NCBI GenBank assembly: GCA_964402405.1
Contig: CAYOCE010000013.1
Span: forward strand, 1-32,003
Reading direction: 5' to 3'
DNA: 32,003 nucleotides
Source: CAYOCE01 sp964402405
GTDB lineage: Bacteria > Pseudomonadota > Alphaproteobacteria > UBA7879
Shown piece after piece: positions 1-6,809 of this stretch; within the stretch, counting starts at the first letter, position 1, and every line of letters begins with the position of its first letter. A program made the position numbers and the translations under genes. The notes below the pieces were generated by a model. The model saw nothing but the letters and a program-made list of their open reading frames with translations, was not told where the DNA came from and searched no databases.

Positions 1-1666
1 TATCAAATACTAAAATCCGATCCATATTCAACAAAGTCGACAACCGGTGGGCCACAACGATCGTGGTTTTGCCTTGCATCAGCTGCCACAGGGAAGCCTG
101 AATTTCTTGCTCGGTCACAGAATCCAACTGAGACGTTGCTTCATCTAAGATCAAAATCGGTGCATTCTTTAAAATAGCCCGAGCAATAGCGATGCGCTGA
201 CGTTGCCCCCCGGATACTTTAACACCCCGCTCTCCCACCAGAGACTCATAGTTCTCAGAAAGGGCCATGATGAAATCGTGGGCACTGGCCTTCTTGGCAG
301 CCTCATAGACTTCTTCATCCGTGGCCTCTAGTTTTCCATAGTGGATATTTTCCATCAAGGTCCTATGGAATAACACCGGATCCTGGGGAATCATACCAAT
401 CTGCGCCCACAGGGAATCCTGGGTGACACCCCGAATATCTTGGCCATCAATCAAAATACGGCCTGAACTGACCTCGAATAACCGTAAAATCAGATTTACA
501 AAGGTGGATTTTCCACTGCCCGAATATCCCACAAGGCCAACCTTTTGCCCCCCGGGAATGGTGAGGGTTTTATCCTCGAATAACGGAGAAACACCTTTGT
601 AATGGAAAGAGACATGATCAAAAACAATTTTTCCTGCAGTAACCTCCAAGGGTTTTGCATGGGGCCGATCCTTGATTTCATCAGGATTTAACAACGTCCG
701 AAGGGCTTGGGTGGTCTTGCCCCAATACTCAGAAAATTTGGCAAACTCCTCAGCCAAACGCCATAAGAATTCGACGATGGCAAGGTTAATCGTCAGCACA
801 AGGGCAAAATCCCCCACAGATATGGCCCCCTCCGCCCGACCTTGAATCAGAAAGTATAAATTAAAGCCTAAATTAATGACGAAAGAATACCCATAACAAA
901 ACCAAATCCAGAAATATAATCGCCTTAGTTTTCTTTCCGCCGTAATGCTTTTATCAACCGCTTGGCTGTAGGCTATTTTTTCATGGTGCCGTCTTGAAAA
1001 TAGCCTGACGGATAGGATCCCGGAGATAATGTCTACCAATTTTCCAACGACTGTTGAGACTTCCTCGGACCAATCATCTGCAAGTTGGCTTAATCGTTTG
1101 GAGGCAAGGGCGGCGCTCCCTAGAAAAGTTACAATCCATAGAAACAAACAAAGGGCGAATTTGAAATTCACCTGCCATAACGTATAGACCGCGACAGCCA
1201 CTGCCAATAGATGACTAAAAAACTTATTAATCACCTTATCCAGCATCTCGGGAACAGTATCAATCAAATCGTTTGTTTTCTTGGCAAGACTTCCTGCCAA
1301 ATGATTCTGGTAGTAGCTATGGCTTTTCTTCATCAAAAGCTCTAGGGTAGCGTTGGCAATTTTTCCCCGTAATTTGGGAATCGTTCGCTGGGTTACAAAA
1401 AGATCATAAGACCGCCAGACAGTGGACATGCTAAAGGCTAGGAATACATATAATATAGCCGGCCACATGAGGGCTGAAACGACGCCGTCCAAAGGCGCGG
1501 CTGCAAGGCGATCTAATAAAATCTTGATTACATACGGCCCCAGAGAAATATCAATCGCCCAATAGATGGCAACAAAAAACATCACGATAATTCCACCCTT
1601 AAAAGGCCGAATCATCTTGAAGATAAAGGAAAGAACATCTTTCGTTTTTAGAGTATACATAATCAT
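1..1666 (-). CDS. ABC exporter, fused permease and ATPase (3' end outside window)
   Basis: This is a half-size ABC exporter with an N-terminal transmembrane domain and a C-terminal nucleotide-binding domain; 555 codons are visible and the C-terminus lies beyond base 1. The first ~330 residues hold several hydrophobic helices. The ATPase half shows Walker A GYSGSGKST (near residue 380), the Q-loop (MIPQDPVLF), the signature VSGGQRQR (near 485), Walker B ILILDEATS and the H-loop VVAHR. It would use ATP to export a lipid, peptide or drug from the cytoplasm; the substrate cannot be read from the sequence. The start at 1666 has a weak GGTAAGA upstream, and a second in-frame ATG at 1660 is possible. 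No partner gene is visible. The family call is firm; MsbA-like or multidrug export is only a guess. Confidence 0.9.
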   Translation of the reverse strand, partial: MIMYTLKTKDVLSFIFKMIRPFKGGIIVMFFVAIYWAIDISLGPYVIKILLDRLAAAPLDGVVSALMWPAILYVFLAFSMSTVWRSYDLFVTQRTIPKLRGKIANATLELLMKKSHSYYQNHLAGSLAKKTNDLIDTVPEMLDKVINKFFSHLLAVAVAVYTLWQVNFKFALCLFLWIVTFLGSAALASKRLSQLADDWSEEVSTVVGKLVDIISGILSVRLFSRRHHEKIAYSQAVDKSITAERKLRRLYFWIWFCYGYSFVINLGFNLYFLIQGRAEGAISVGDFALVLTINLAIVEFLWRLAEEFAKFSEYWGKTTQALRTLLNPDEIKDRPHAKPLEVTAGKIVFDHVSFHYKGVSPLFEDKTLTIPGGQKVGLVGYSGSGKSTFVNLILRLFEVSSGRILIDGQDIRGVTQDSLWAQIGMIPQDPVLFHRTLMENIHYGKLEATDEEVYEAAKKASAHDFIMALSENYESLVGERGVKVSGGQRQRIAIARAILKNAPILILDEATSQLDSVTEQEIQASLWQLMQGKTTIVVAHRLSTLLNMDRILVFD

Positions 1667-1767
1667 TCTTACCAAATTTGCAAAAAACCAAACATTGTAG
1701 AATGGGGTATTTGTTAGAAAAAGTCAATCCCCCCAAGCTTAAGAAACAGTCAAAGAAGAAATGATAC

Positions 1768-1856
1768 CATGTAGCGCTACGCGCTACACCCTCGAAAGCA
1801 TTGTAAATACGAGAATTATAGAAGAATGATGCCATGTAGCGCTACGCGCTACACCC
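1768..1856. repeat. Paired-hairpin intergenic repeat (copy 1)
   Basis: Two copies of the near-palindrome GTAGCGCTACGCGCTAC (7-bp arms GTAGCGC/GCGCTAC around TAC) lie at 1771-1787 and 1836-1852. The ~48 bp between them includes ACCCTCGAAAGCATTGTAAA. The same pair with a very similar spacer recurs at 27727-27812. No transposase is nearby, so this is a REP/BIME-like non-coding repeat. A 78-codon open frame across it on the minus strand looks spurious. Confidence 0.75.
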
Positions 1857-1875
1857 CCTATTTGTACTCCACATG

Positions 1876-2042
1876 AACCATTCCCACGAAGGTGGAAATC
1901 CATAACACCCCCTGGGTGATCCCTTGAAATGGGCTACCGCACGTGGATCTCCCTACGCTGAAGCTTCGGCGGGGGACGAGCCTCTCTTGCCCACCATAGC
2001 CTTGAGCCGCGGTGGGTGGCCCCCTCCTCCGAGTGGATGGTT
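1876..2042. repeat. AACCA palindromic element, enlarged copy
   Basis: This copy begins AACCATTCCCACGAAGG and ends GGATGGTT, so the ends are inverted repeats. It keeps the conserved inner boxes: a CACCCCCTGGGTG mini-hairpin and CTACCGCACGTGGATC. It is longer (~167 bp) than the ~95-bp standard copies because about 70 bp of extra GC-rich, partly palindromic sequence sits before the right arm. Together with the paired hairpins it fills the 517-bp gap between 1666 and 2184. Open frames on both strands through it have repeat composition and are not called. Confidence 0.7.
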
Positions 2043-2183
2043 TATTAAGGGGGATGGTTGGATAGGGATAATGGAACAAGAGGGGTTGTGCAGTAAAAAA
2101 ATTATCTACCTGTCTTGAAAATAAATATTTAATATCTATATATCCTTTAACAATAATTTTTAATTTGAAAAAGGAAAGTAATT

Positions 2184-2687
2184 ATGAAAACTATTTTAGT
2201 AAAAGTAATATTTATGTTTTTAATTTCTATAACATCTTCAGCAATGGAGAGACCAGAGTTTCTCCCTGGGGCGGGTGGCTCAAATGTACGAACTCCGGTG
2301 ATGCCTGCCCAGGCTGTTGTTGTACCAAATGGCTCTATACTTATAGGCGGTGTATTGTATGCCCCTGTTAATCCTAGATCAGGAAAAGTACAAGAAATGC
2401 AGGTAATGACATCGCCATCTTCACTCAATAGGGCGCAACCACCTGTTACGAGAGCAGTAGCAGATGCAAGTAAAAATACAGCAAAGCAAAATATAAGAAC
2501 AAATGATGAGCTAGCAGGTACAAGAGAAAATCAAGCAGGGATTGGTAAATGTGAAAAATGTTGTCAGAGTTGCTGTGCAGGTTGTAGTGACTGTTGTAGC
2601 AGTTGCCTTAGTTGCTTTAGCGCACCCTGTTGTAGAGATTTAATGGACTGTCTGTGCTGCATATTTAGCTTGATGGGCCAGAGATAA
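2184..2687 (+). CDS. Secreted cysteine-rich hypothetical protein
   Basis: A 167-residue protein of unknown function. It opens with a clear signal peptide (Lys near the N-terminus, then a hydrophobic stretch ending around ITSSA), so it should leave the cytoplasm. The middle is low in charge and rich in Pro, Val and Ala. The C-terminal ~45 residues carry 15 cysteines in CC and CxxCC arrangements, followed by a short hydrophobic tail ending LMGQR. Clustered cysteines could bind metal, form disulfides or, if the protein reached a host cell, be acylated; none of these is demonstrated. The start has AAGGAAA upstream. It is monocistronic, with palindromic repeats before it and a long inverted repeat after it. 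I do not recognise the family. Confidence 0.75.
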   Translation: MKTILVKVIFMFLISITSSAMERPEFLPGAGGSNVRTPVMPAQAVVVPNGSILIGGVLYAPVNPRSGKVQEMQVMTSPSSLNRAQPPVTRAVADASKNTAKQNIRTNDELAGTRENQAGIGKCEKCCQSCCAGCSDCCSSCLSCFSAPCCRDLMDCLCCIFSLMGQR

Positions 2688-2714
2688 CACGTACATCAAC
2701 AAAAGTGGGGGAAC

Positions 2715-2764
2715 GTATTAGAGAAAGTATTAAGTTATAAAATACTCTCGACTTTCTCTAATAC
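2715..2764 (+). terminator. Long inverted repeat after the Cys-rich gene, possible terminator
   Basis: GTATTAGAGAAAGT (2715-2728) and its exact reverse complement ACTTTCTCTAATAC (2751-2764) form a 14-bp perfect stem with a 22-nt loop. The stem is AU-rich and no immediate U-run follows (a T-rich stretch comes ~12 nt later), so it is not a textbook intrinsic terminator. It could be a terminator, an mRNA-stabilising hairpin or a relic of a mobile repeat. Confidence 0.4.
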
Positions 2765-2860
2765 AATTTATACCCCCCTCTTTTTCAACAAAAAATACTG
2801 AATGCCTTCAATAGAACGATCGATATTTTTATTCTTAGCAGGGTATCAGATATTAATTTT

Positions 2861-2927
2861 TATCCTTACTTTATTGACAAAGTAAGAACTATATTTTATA
2901 ATTAGATATATTAGAAATGTAAGGATA
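2861..2927 (+). promoter_or_regulatory. Operator-like inverted repeats around the toxin-antitoxin promoter
   Basis: CTTACTTT (2865-2872) and AAAGTAAG (2879-2886) are perfect 8-bp arms straddling the -35 box. A second relation lies further apart: TATCCTTAC at 2861-2869 is the reverse complement of GTAAGGATA at 2919-2927, which contains the ribosome binding site. AbrB-fold antitoxins usually repress their own operon by binding such dyads. Assigning these sites to the adjacent antitoxin is inference. Confidence 0.6.
2874..2902 (+). promoter_or_regulatory. Near-consensus sigma-70 promoter of the toxin-antitoxin operon
   Basis: A TTGACA box (2874-2879), exactly 17 nt, then TATAAT (2897-2902): a full match to the housekeeping promoter consensus. 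It lies 31 nt upstream of the antitoxin ATG. Such a strong promoter fits a tightly autorepressed toxin-antitoxin operon. Confidence 0.8.
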
Positions 2928-2933
2928 ATTTAG

Positions 2934-3167
2934 ATGACACATACAACGCTCACCAGCAAAGGACAAATGACCATTCCTTTTACTTTTAGAGAACAATTAA
3001 ATCTTCAACCAGGAGATACTTTGGAAGTATTGCTAAGAAATGGGGAAATTATCCTAATCCCCCTGAATAAATCTATAAAAAACCTCAAAGGATGTCTTCC
3101 AAAGCCAAAGAGATCCCTGTCAGTAGAAGACATGAATAATGTTCTGGGACGCGGATTGGATTTGTAA
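2934..3167 (+). CDS. AbrB/MazE-family antitoxin
   Basis: A 77-residue DNA-binding antitoxin of the SpoVT/AbrB swapped-hairpin fold. The first ~45 residues contain the typical strand pattern TLTSKGQMTIPFTFREQL followed by LQPGDTLEVLL. The C-terminal tail (from LKGCLPKPKRS) is where such antitoxins usually wrap and block the toxin. The start has AAGGA eight bases upstream. The stop codon overlaps the toxin start by one base (TAATG), so the two are translationally coupled. It probably represses its own promoter through the dyads upstream. Gene pairs of this shape are commonly annotated as VapBC-like; I give no symbol because the exact subfamily is not certain. Confidence 0.88.
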   Translation: MTHTTLTSKGQMTIPFTFREQLNLQPGDTLEVLLRNGEIILIPLNKSIKNLKGCLPKPKRSLSVEDMNNVLGRGLDL

Positions 3168-3568
3168 TGATCGCCCTTGATACAAATGTTTTGATTAGAT
3201 ATGTGGTAGAGGATGATATTCGCCAATCGAAATTAGCCTCTCAAATAATCAATAAATATAGCGGTCAAAAAAAATCATTATTTATTAACAATATTGTTTT
3301 TTGTGAATTTATGTGGGTTTTAGAAAAAGCCTATAAGTATCCTCGAAAATCCCTAGTTCCTGTCGTACAGAATATTTTATCTACAGAAGAGTTTGTTTTT
3401 GAAAATCACGATATTCTTTGGGAATGTTTTTATCAATACGAAACAGGAAAGGTTGACTTTTCCGATATATTAATAGGAAAAACAAATCAAAAGCAGCACA
3501 ATTGCGAAGCAACCCTTACTTTTGATAAGGGGACTTTATCCCTTCAGGAATTTCGTTTGATTTCGTAG
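3167..3568 (+). CDS. PIN-domain toxin (VapC-like ribonuclease)
   Basis: A 133-residue PIN-domain protein, the usual toxin length. The N-terminus MIALDTNVLIRY carries the first catalytic aspartate (Asp5). Glu47 (VFCEFMW), Asp100 (VDFSDILIG) and Asp120 (LTFDKG) supply the remaining acidic residues of the metal-dependent RNase site, so it appears intact. Known relatives cleave tRNA or rRNA and stop translation until the antitoxin neutralises them. It starts within the antitoxin stop codon. The pair is AT-rich and sits between a repeat-bearing region and gmk, fitting a horizontally acquired or selfish module, though that is inference. Confidence 0.87.
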   Translation: MIALDTNVLIRYVVEDDIRQSKLASQIINKYSGQKKSLFINNIVFCEFMWVLEKAYKYPRKSLVPVVQNILSTEEFVFENHDILWECFYQYETGKVDFSDILIGKTNQKQHNCEATLTFDKGTLSLQEFRLIS

Positions 3569-3600
3569 AGTAATTTTAGTTTTGGATAAAAAGAATAGCA

Positions 3601-4287
3601 TTATATCCCCAACTCTTTAGCTTCCTCATTCATCTTGTGGATGAAGTCAGTCAGGTGGATTTGGCGGCAGCGTTTTAAGCGCTCGCTTCGGATAATAGAC
3701 TGCACATCTGCAATGGCACGATCTAGGTCCTCATTAATGATCACATAGTCATATTCCGCCCAATGGCTCATTTCATACATGGCTTTGGACATACGTTCAT
3801 GAATGACATCTTCAGAATCCTGAGCTCTGGCTTTAAGGCGGTCTTCTAGGACCTCCAGGGATGGCGGCAGAATGAAGACAGAGACCACATCACTTGCAGC
3901 CTCCTGCAACAGTTGCTGCGCCCCTTGCCAGTCAATATCAAACAGGATGTCTTGACCTTTTTGGAGCTCTTCTTCAACCGTGTCTTTAGGGGTTCCATAA
4001 TGATTTCCAAAAACTTCCGCATGTTCTAGAAAAGCCCCCTCTTCGGTCATTCTTTTAAACTCTTCCGGGGTTTTAAAAAAATAATCCTGACCATCCACTT
4101 CCCCAGGTCTGGGGGAACGCGTGGTGACGGAAATCGACAGGGATAAATGCTTTTCTTGTTCCAGCAAATGATGGGAAATTGTTGTTTTTCCAGCGCCCGA
4201 TGGGGAGGACAGAACCAACATAATGCCCCTGTGTTTGATATAATCCGAGTGCCTACGATATTTCATTTTTTCAATTGTTTCTTTCAT
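3601..4287 (-). CDS. gmk: Guanylate kinase
   Basis: Guanylate kinase transfers phosphate from ATP to GMP or dGMP, giving GDP for nucleic-acid synthesis. The 228-residue protein has the P-loop SSPSGAGKTT (residues 27-36), the GMP-binding block VTTRSPRPGEVDGQDYFF and the FLEHAEVFGNHYGTP segment typical of the family. The first ~20 residues, rich in Lys and Arg, extend beyond the usual start. The ATG at 4287 has an AGGGA nearby, but internal starts at Met8 or Met23 (the latter with AGGGG upstream) are possible. In many alphaproteobacteria gmk follows surA-pdxA-rsmA; here it is several kilobases away on the other strand, a sign of rearrangement. Confidence 0.96.
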   Translation of the reverse strand: MKETIEKMKYRRHSDYIKHRGIMLVLSSPSGAGKTTISHHLLEQEKHLSLSISVTTRSPRPGEVDGQDYFFKTPEEFKRMTEEGAFLEHAEVFGNHYGTPKDTVEEELQKGQDILFDIDWQGAQQLLQEAASDVVSVFILPPSLEVLEDRLKARAQDSEDVIHERMSKAMYEMSHWAEYDYVIINEDLDRAIADVQSIIRSERLKRCRQIHLTDFIHKMNEEAKELGI

Positions 4288-4332
4288 TTATCCCTAGAAG
4301 AGTCCAGTAAGGCCCCAAGGCCGCTCAATTAA

Positions 4333-4755
4333 TTATGACCCCAGGTCTTGAGGCTCTTCAAAACGTTGATTTTTTGGCATGCCCTTCATTCCTTCAATAA
4401 ATTCTGCATGAGTTAACCCATAGTGTTTGGTAGCAATCTGAAATACCAAATTACGATTTTCTACACTATTGCTAATCCCTTGGAGCAAAGAACTTAAAAA
4501 TAATTTTCGGTTCTGCGTATTTCCCTGGATATTTTCCAAGGCTCTATCAATAGCTAATCTAGCAACATCTTTGACTGCATAATCTCTAACCACCATTTGC
4601 ACAATTTGATTCGCAGCTGCAGAGGGAGTTTGAGCGGCTTGAGACATGCTTGCAGAAGAACCGGAAGTAGCGGCGCTAAGAATCTCAGCACCCGAGCTTA
4701 AAGTAAATATAGAAATTAATATAAATTTTATTTTAAATTGACGTGTATTTTTCAT
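4333..4755 (-). CDS. Small secreted hypothetical protein
   Basis: A 140-residue protein beginning MKNTRQFKIKF, followed by a hydrophobic stretch and a small-residue region around LSAATS, i.e. a signal peptide. The mature part is Ala/Gln/Ser-rich at first and then predicted largely helical, with no motif I recognise. The ATG at 4755 is preferred because GGAG lies seven bases upstream; an in-frame TTG at 4767 would overlap that site. The gene lies between rnc and gmk in the same direction with short gaps (~80 and 45 bp). It is probably periplasmic or exported. Confidence 0.7.
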   Translation of the reverse strand: MKNTRQFKIKFILISIFTLSSGAEILSAATSGSSASMSQAAQTPSAAANQIVQMVVRDYAVKDVARLAIDRALENIQGNTQNRKLFLSSLLQGISNSVENRNLVFQIATKHYGLTHAEFIEGMKGMPKNQRFEEPQDLGS

Positions 4756-4835
4756 TTTTTTCTCCAATTTTTATTATATATTACTTATATCATACAGTTT
4801 TTATTCAAATAATAATAGATATTTCCAAGATTAAA

Positions 4836-5552
4836 TTACTTCATTTTAGAATCCAGCAGCGTTCCCAACTGCTGAAGAAATTTTTCAGCGGCATTACGCT
4901 CAGCAATCTTTTTTGTAGAGCCTTGAGCCTCAAGAGGTTCATACCCATCAATAATCAAGATAATGGTGAATATGGGGTGATGATCAGGCCCATCAATGTT
5001 CTTAAGGTGATAGGAAGGCAATCCTTTCCCTTGGGATTGGCTCCATTCCTGTAAAAAAGTTTTGGGCTGGATGGGTTCCGCTTGGCATTCTGTAACAATC
5101 GGCCCCCAATGTCGTTCAATAAATTGCTTGGCAGGATCATATCCTCCACACAAATATAAAACCCCGATTAGGGCCTCCATGGCATCCGCCACTAGGGAAA
5201 CATTAGACTCCCCTCCCCCACGCCTTTCAGCATCTGACATATAAATCAGCGGAGGCATATTCAAGCGAAAGGCAACCGTTGCTAAAACTTCTTTTGATAC
5301 CAACCACGCATGGGATTTCGCTAAAAACCCCTCTGGACGATTGGGGTATGTATTATAGAGCAACTCTGCCACAACCAACCCCAACACCCGATCCCCCACA
5401 AATTCAATGCGTTCATAGCTGGATTCAAATTGGTTACTAATACTCGGATGGGTCAACGCCTGCTGAAAATGGGGAACATGATCTAATTCTATCTGAAAAA
5501 GATCCTCCCCCATCACCTGCTGCAGATGCTGACACCACGCTATTTTATCCAT
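4836..5552 (-). CDS. rnc: Ribonuclease III
   Basis: RNase III cleaves double-stranded RNA, processing rRNA precursors and some mRNAs. The 238-residue protein has the usual two domains. The nuclease domain shows the signature ERIEFVGDRVLGL (residues 47-59) with Asp54, and ADAMEALIGVLY with Asp123 and Glu126 as the second metal-binding pair. The C-terminal ~70 residues form the double-stranded-RNA-binding domain, ending in the typical IAERNAAEKFLQQL helix. The start overlaps the lepB end by 13 bases, as expected for the conserved lepB-rnc pair. The era gene, often next, is absent here. Confidence 0.97.
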   Translation of the reverse strand: MDKIAWCQHLQQVMGEDLFQIELDHVPHFQQALTHPSISNQFESSYERIEFVGDRVLGLVVAELLYNTYPNRPEGFLAKSHAWLVSKEVLATVAFRLNMPPLIYMSDAERRGGGESNVSLVADAMEALIGVLYLCGGYDPAKQFIERHWGPIVTECQAEPIQPKTFLQEWSQSQGKGLPSYHLKNIDGPDHHPIFTIILIIDGYEPLEAQGSTKKIAERNAAEKFLQQLGTLLDSKMK

Positions 5553-6379
5553 TTGAAGATCCTGGATCCCCGAATAATTTCAGGCCATTCCCAAATCTTC
5601 CATAGATCGAAAATGCCATATTTCACAGAAAACCACGTAAATTGGGCAGGGCCCAAGAATTGCTCAACAGGGACAGAGCCCATATCAGATGCCTGATGCC
5701 GACTGTCCCCTGAGGCATCCCGGTTATCCCCCATCATAAAGTAATATCCCGCGGGGATATCATACTCTGGTGTATTATTAACGATGCTAACACCGTCCAA
5801 ATCCCGACGGAGAATCGTATGTTGGTAACCATTAGGCATAGTTTCAACGAATTGGGCAACATTCTCTAAACGCCCAGATTCGGTTTCCTCTTGGTAATCT
5901 TGGATACGCTCTTGTTTACATTCAACGCCATTAATGTAGACAACACCCCGTTTTACCTGAACCCGATCCCCTGGTTTTCCAATCACGCGTTTAATAAACA
6001 GTTTATGCTTATTATCTTCGGACATGGTAGGGGTCCCATGGAACACAGCGACCTGACCTGTTTCAAAAGTCTTGCCAAAAAGACGTCCCGAAAACCACCC
6101 CTGATCCCGCATCCAATGGAATAACTGGCTTTCATAATTACCCCCCAAGAAATCGGGCATTTGGGGAATAGAGTACAAACTATATCCATTTGAGTATTTG
6201 GAAACATACAGATAATCTCCAATTAATAAATTAGGTTTCATGGACCCTGACGGGATTTTAAAGGGTTCTGCAATAATCAACCGCAAAACCATCGCAATTC
6301 CAAAGGCTATTAAAATAGTCTTAACGTTTCCCCAAAAAGAATTATCTTTAGAAGGTTGTGTTTTTTTATTTTCTGCCAT
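5540..6379 (-). CDS. lepB: Signal peptidase I
   Basis: Signal peptidase I is an inner-membrane serine protease that cuts signal peptides from secreted proteins on the periplasmic face. The 279-residue protein has one N-terminal membrane helix (about residues 18-37). The catalytic serine box is KIPSGSMKPNLLIGD, with Ser46. The catalytic lysine is Lys130 in FIKRVIGKPGDRV, and the C-terminal box is MMGDNRDASGDSR. All active-site residues are present. It sits 15 bases after acpS and overlaps rnc, in the common alphaproteobacterial order acpS-lepB-rnc. Its likely substrates include the secreted hypotheticals in this window. Confidence 0.97.
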   Translation of the reverse strand: MAENKKTQPSKDNSFWGNVKTILIAFGIAMVLRLIIAEPFKIPSGSMKPNLLIGDYLYVSKYSNGYSLYSIPQMPDFLGGNYESQLFHWMRDQGWFSGRLFGKTFETGQVAVFHGTPTMSEDNKHKLFIKRVIGKPGDRVQVKRGVVYINGVECKQERIQDYQEETESGRLENVAQFVETMPNGYQHTILRRDLDGVSIVNNTPEYDIPAGYYFMMGDNRDASGDSRHQASDMGSVPVEQFLGPAQFTWFSVKYGIFDLWKIWEWPEIIRGSRIFKWIK

Positions 6380-6394
6380 CGTTTAATACTTCCT

Positions 6395-6805
6395 TTATAT
6401 TTTCGAATGCGCCTCGATTACCACAAAGGCCTGAGCCCATGGATAATCATCACTGAGACTAAGATTAACTGTTTTTAGCATACCATTTGGCCCCAAAGAC
6501 GCAAGGTAATTTTGGGCATGATTGGACAAAATAACCTCTGGTTTTCCTTTGTCATCATGAATAATTTCCATATCATGAAACCTAATTGTTGCCGAAATTC
6601 CTGTCCCCAGCGCCTTGGATATGGCCTCCTTCGCCGCAAACCGTTTTGCAACCCAAGTAATTTTTCTTCTGGGATTTGTATGTTTTTTGATTTCTTGTTG
6701 TTCCACATTTGTTAGAAGACGATTTATAAAACGAACAGGATGCTGGGTTAGAACTTTTTCAATCCTTTTTATATTAACAATATCTGTTCCAACACCAATG
6801 ATCAT
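6395..6805 (-). CDS. acpS: Holo-[acyl-carrier-protein] synthase
   Basis: AcpS transfers 4'-phosphopantetheine from coenzyme A to acyl carrier protein, activating it for fatty-acid and lipid A synthesis. The 136-residue protein has IIGVGTDIVNIKRIE at the N-terminus, where Asp8 binds magnesium, and WVAKRFAAKEAISKALG with Glu60, the two hallmark motifs. The length is normal for the family. It starts only four bases after the lptD stop, so it appears to be read from the same transcript as the LPS export genes upstream, while lepB follows 15 bases later. Confidence 0.95.
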   Translation of the reverse strand: MIIGVGTDIVNIKRIEKVLTQHPVRFINRLLTNVEQQEIKKHTNPRRKITWVAKRFAAKEAISKALGTGISATIRFHDMEIIHDDKGKPEVILSNHAQNYLASLGPNGMLKTVNLSLSDDYPWAQAFVVIEAHSKI

Positions 6806-6809
6806 ATAG

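Noticed and set aside
1599..1835. 78-codon minus-strand frame at 1599-1835
   Set aside because: It overlaps the ABC transporter start in another frame and runs through the paired-hairpin repeat.
1858..2118. Open frames on both strands across 1858-2118
   Set aside because: They consist of repeat-element sequence and overlap each other; composition follows the palindromes, not codon use.
4296..4330. GGCC-CCAA-GGCC hairpin between gmk and the small secreted gene as a terminator
   Set aside because: The stem is only four bases and no U-run follows on either strand.
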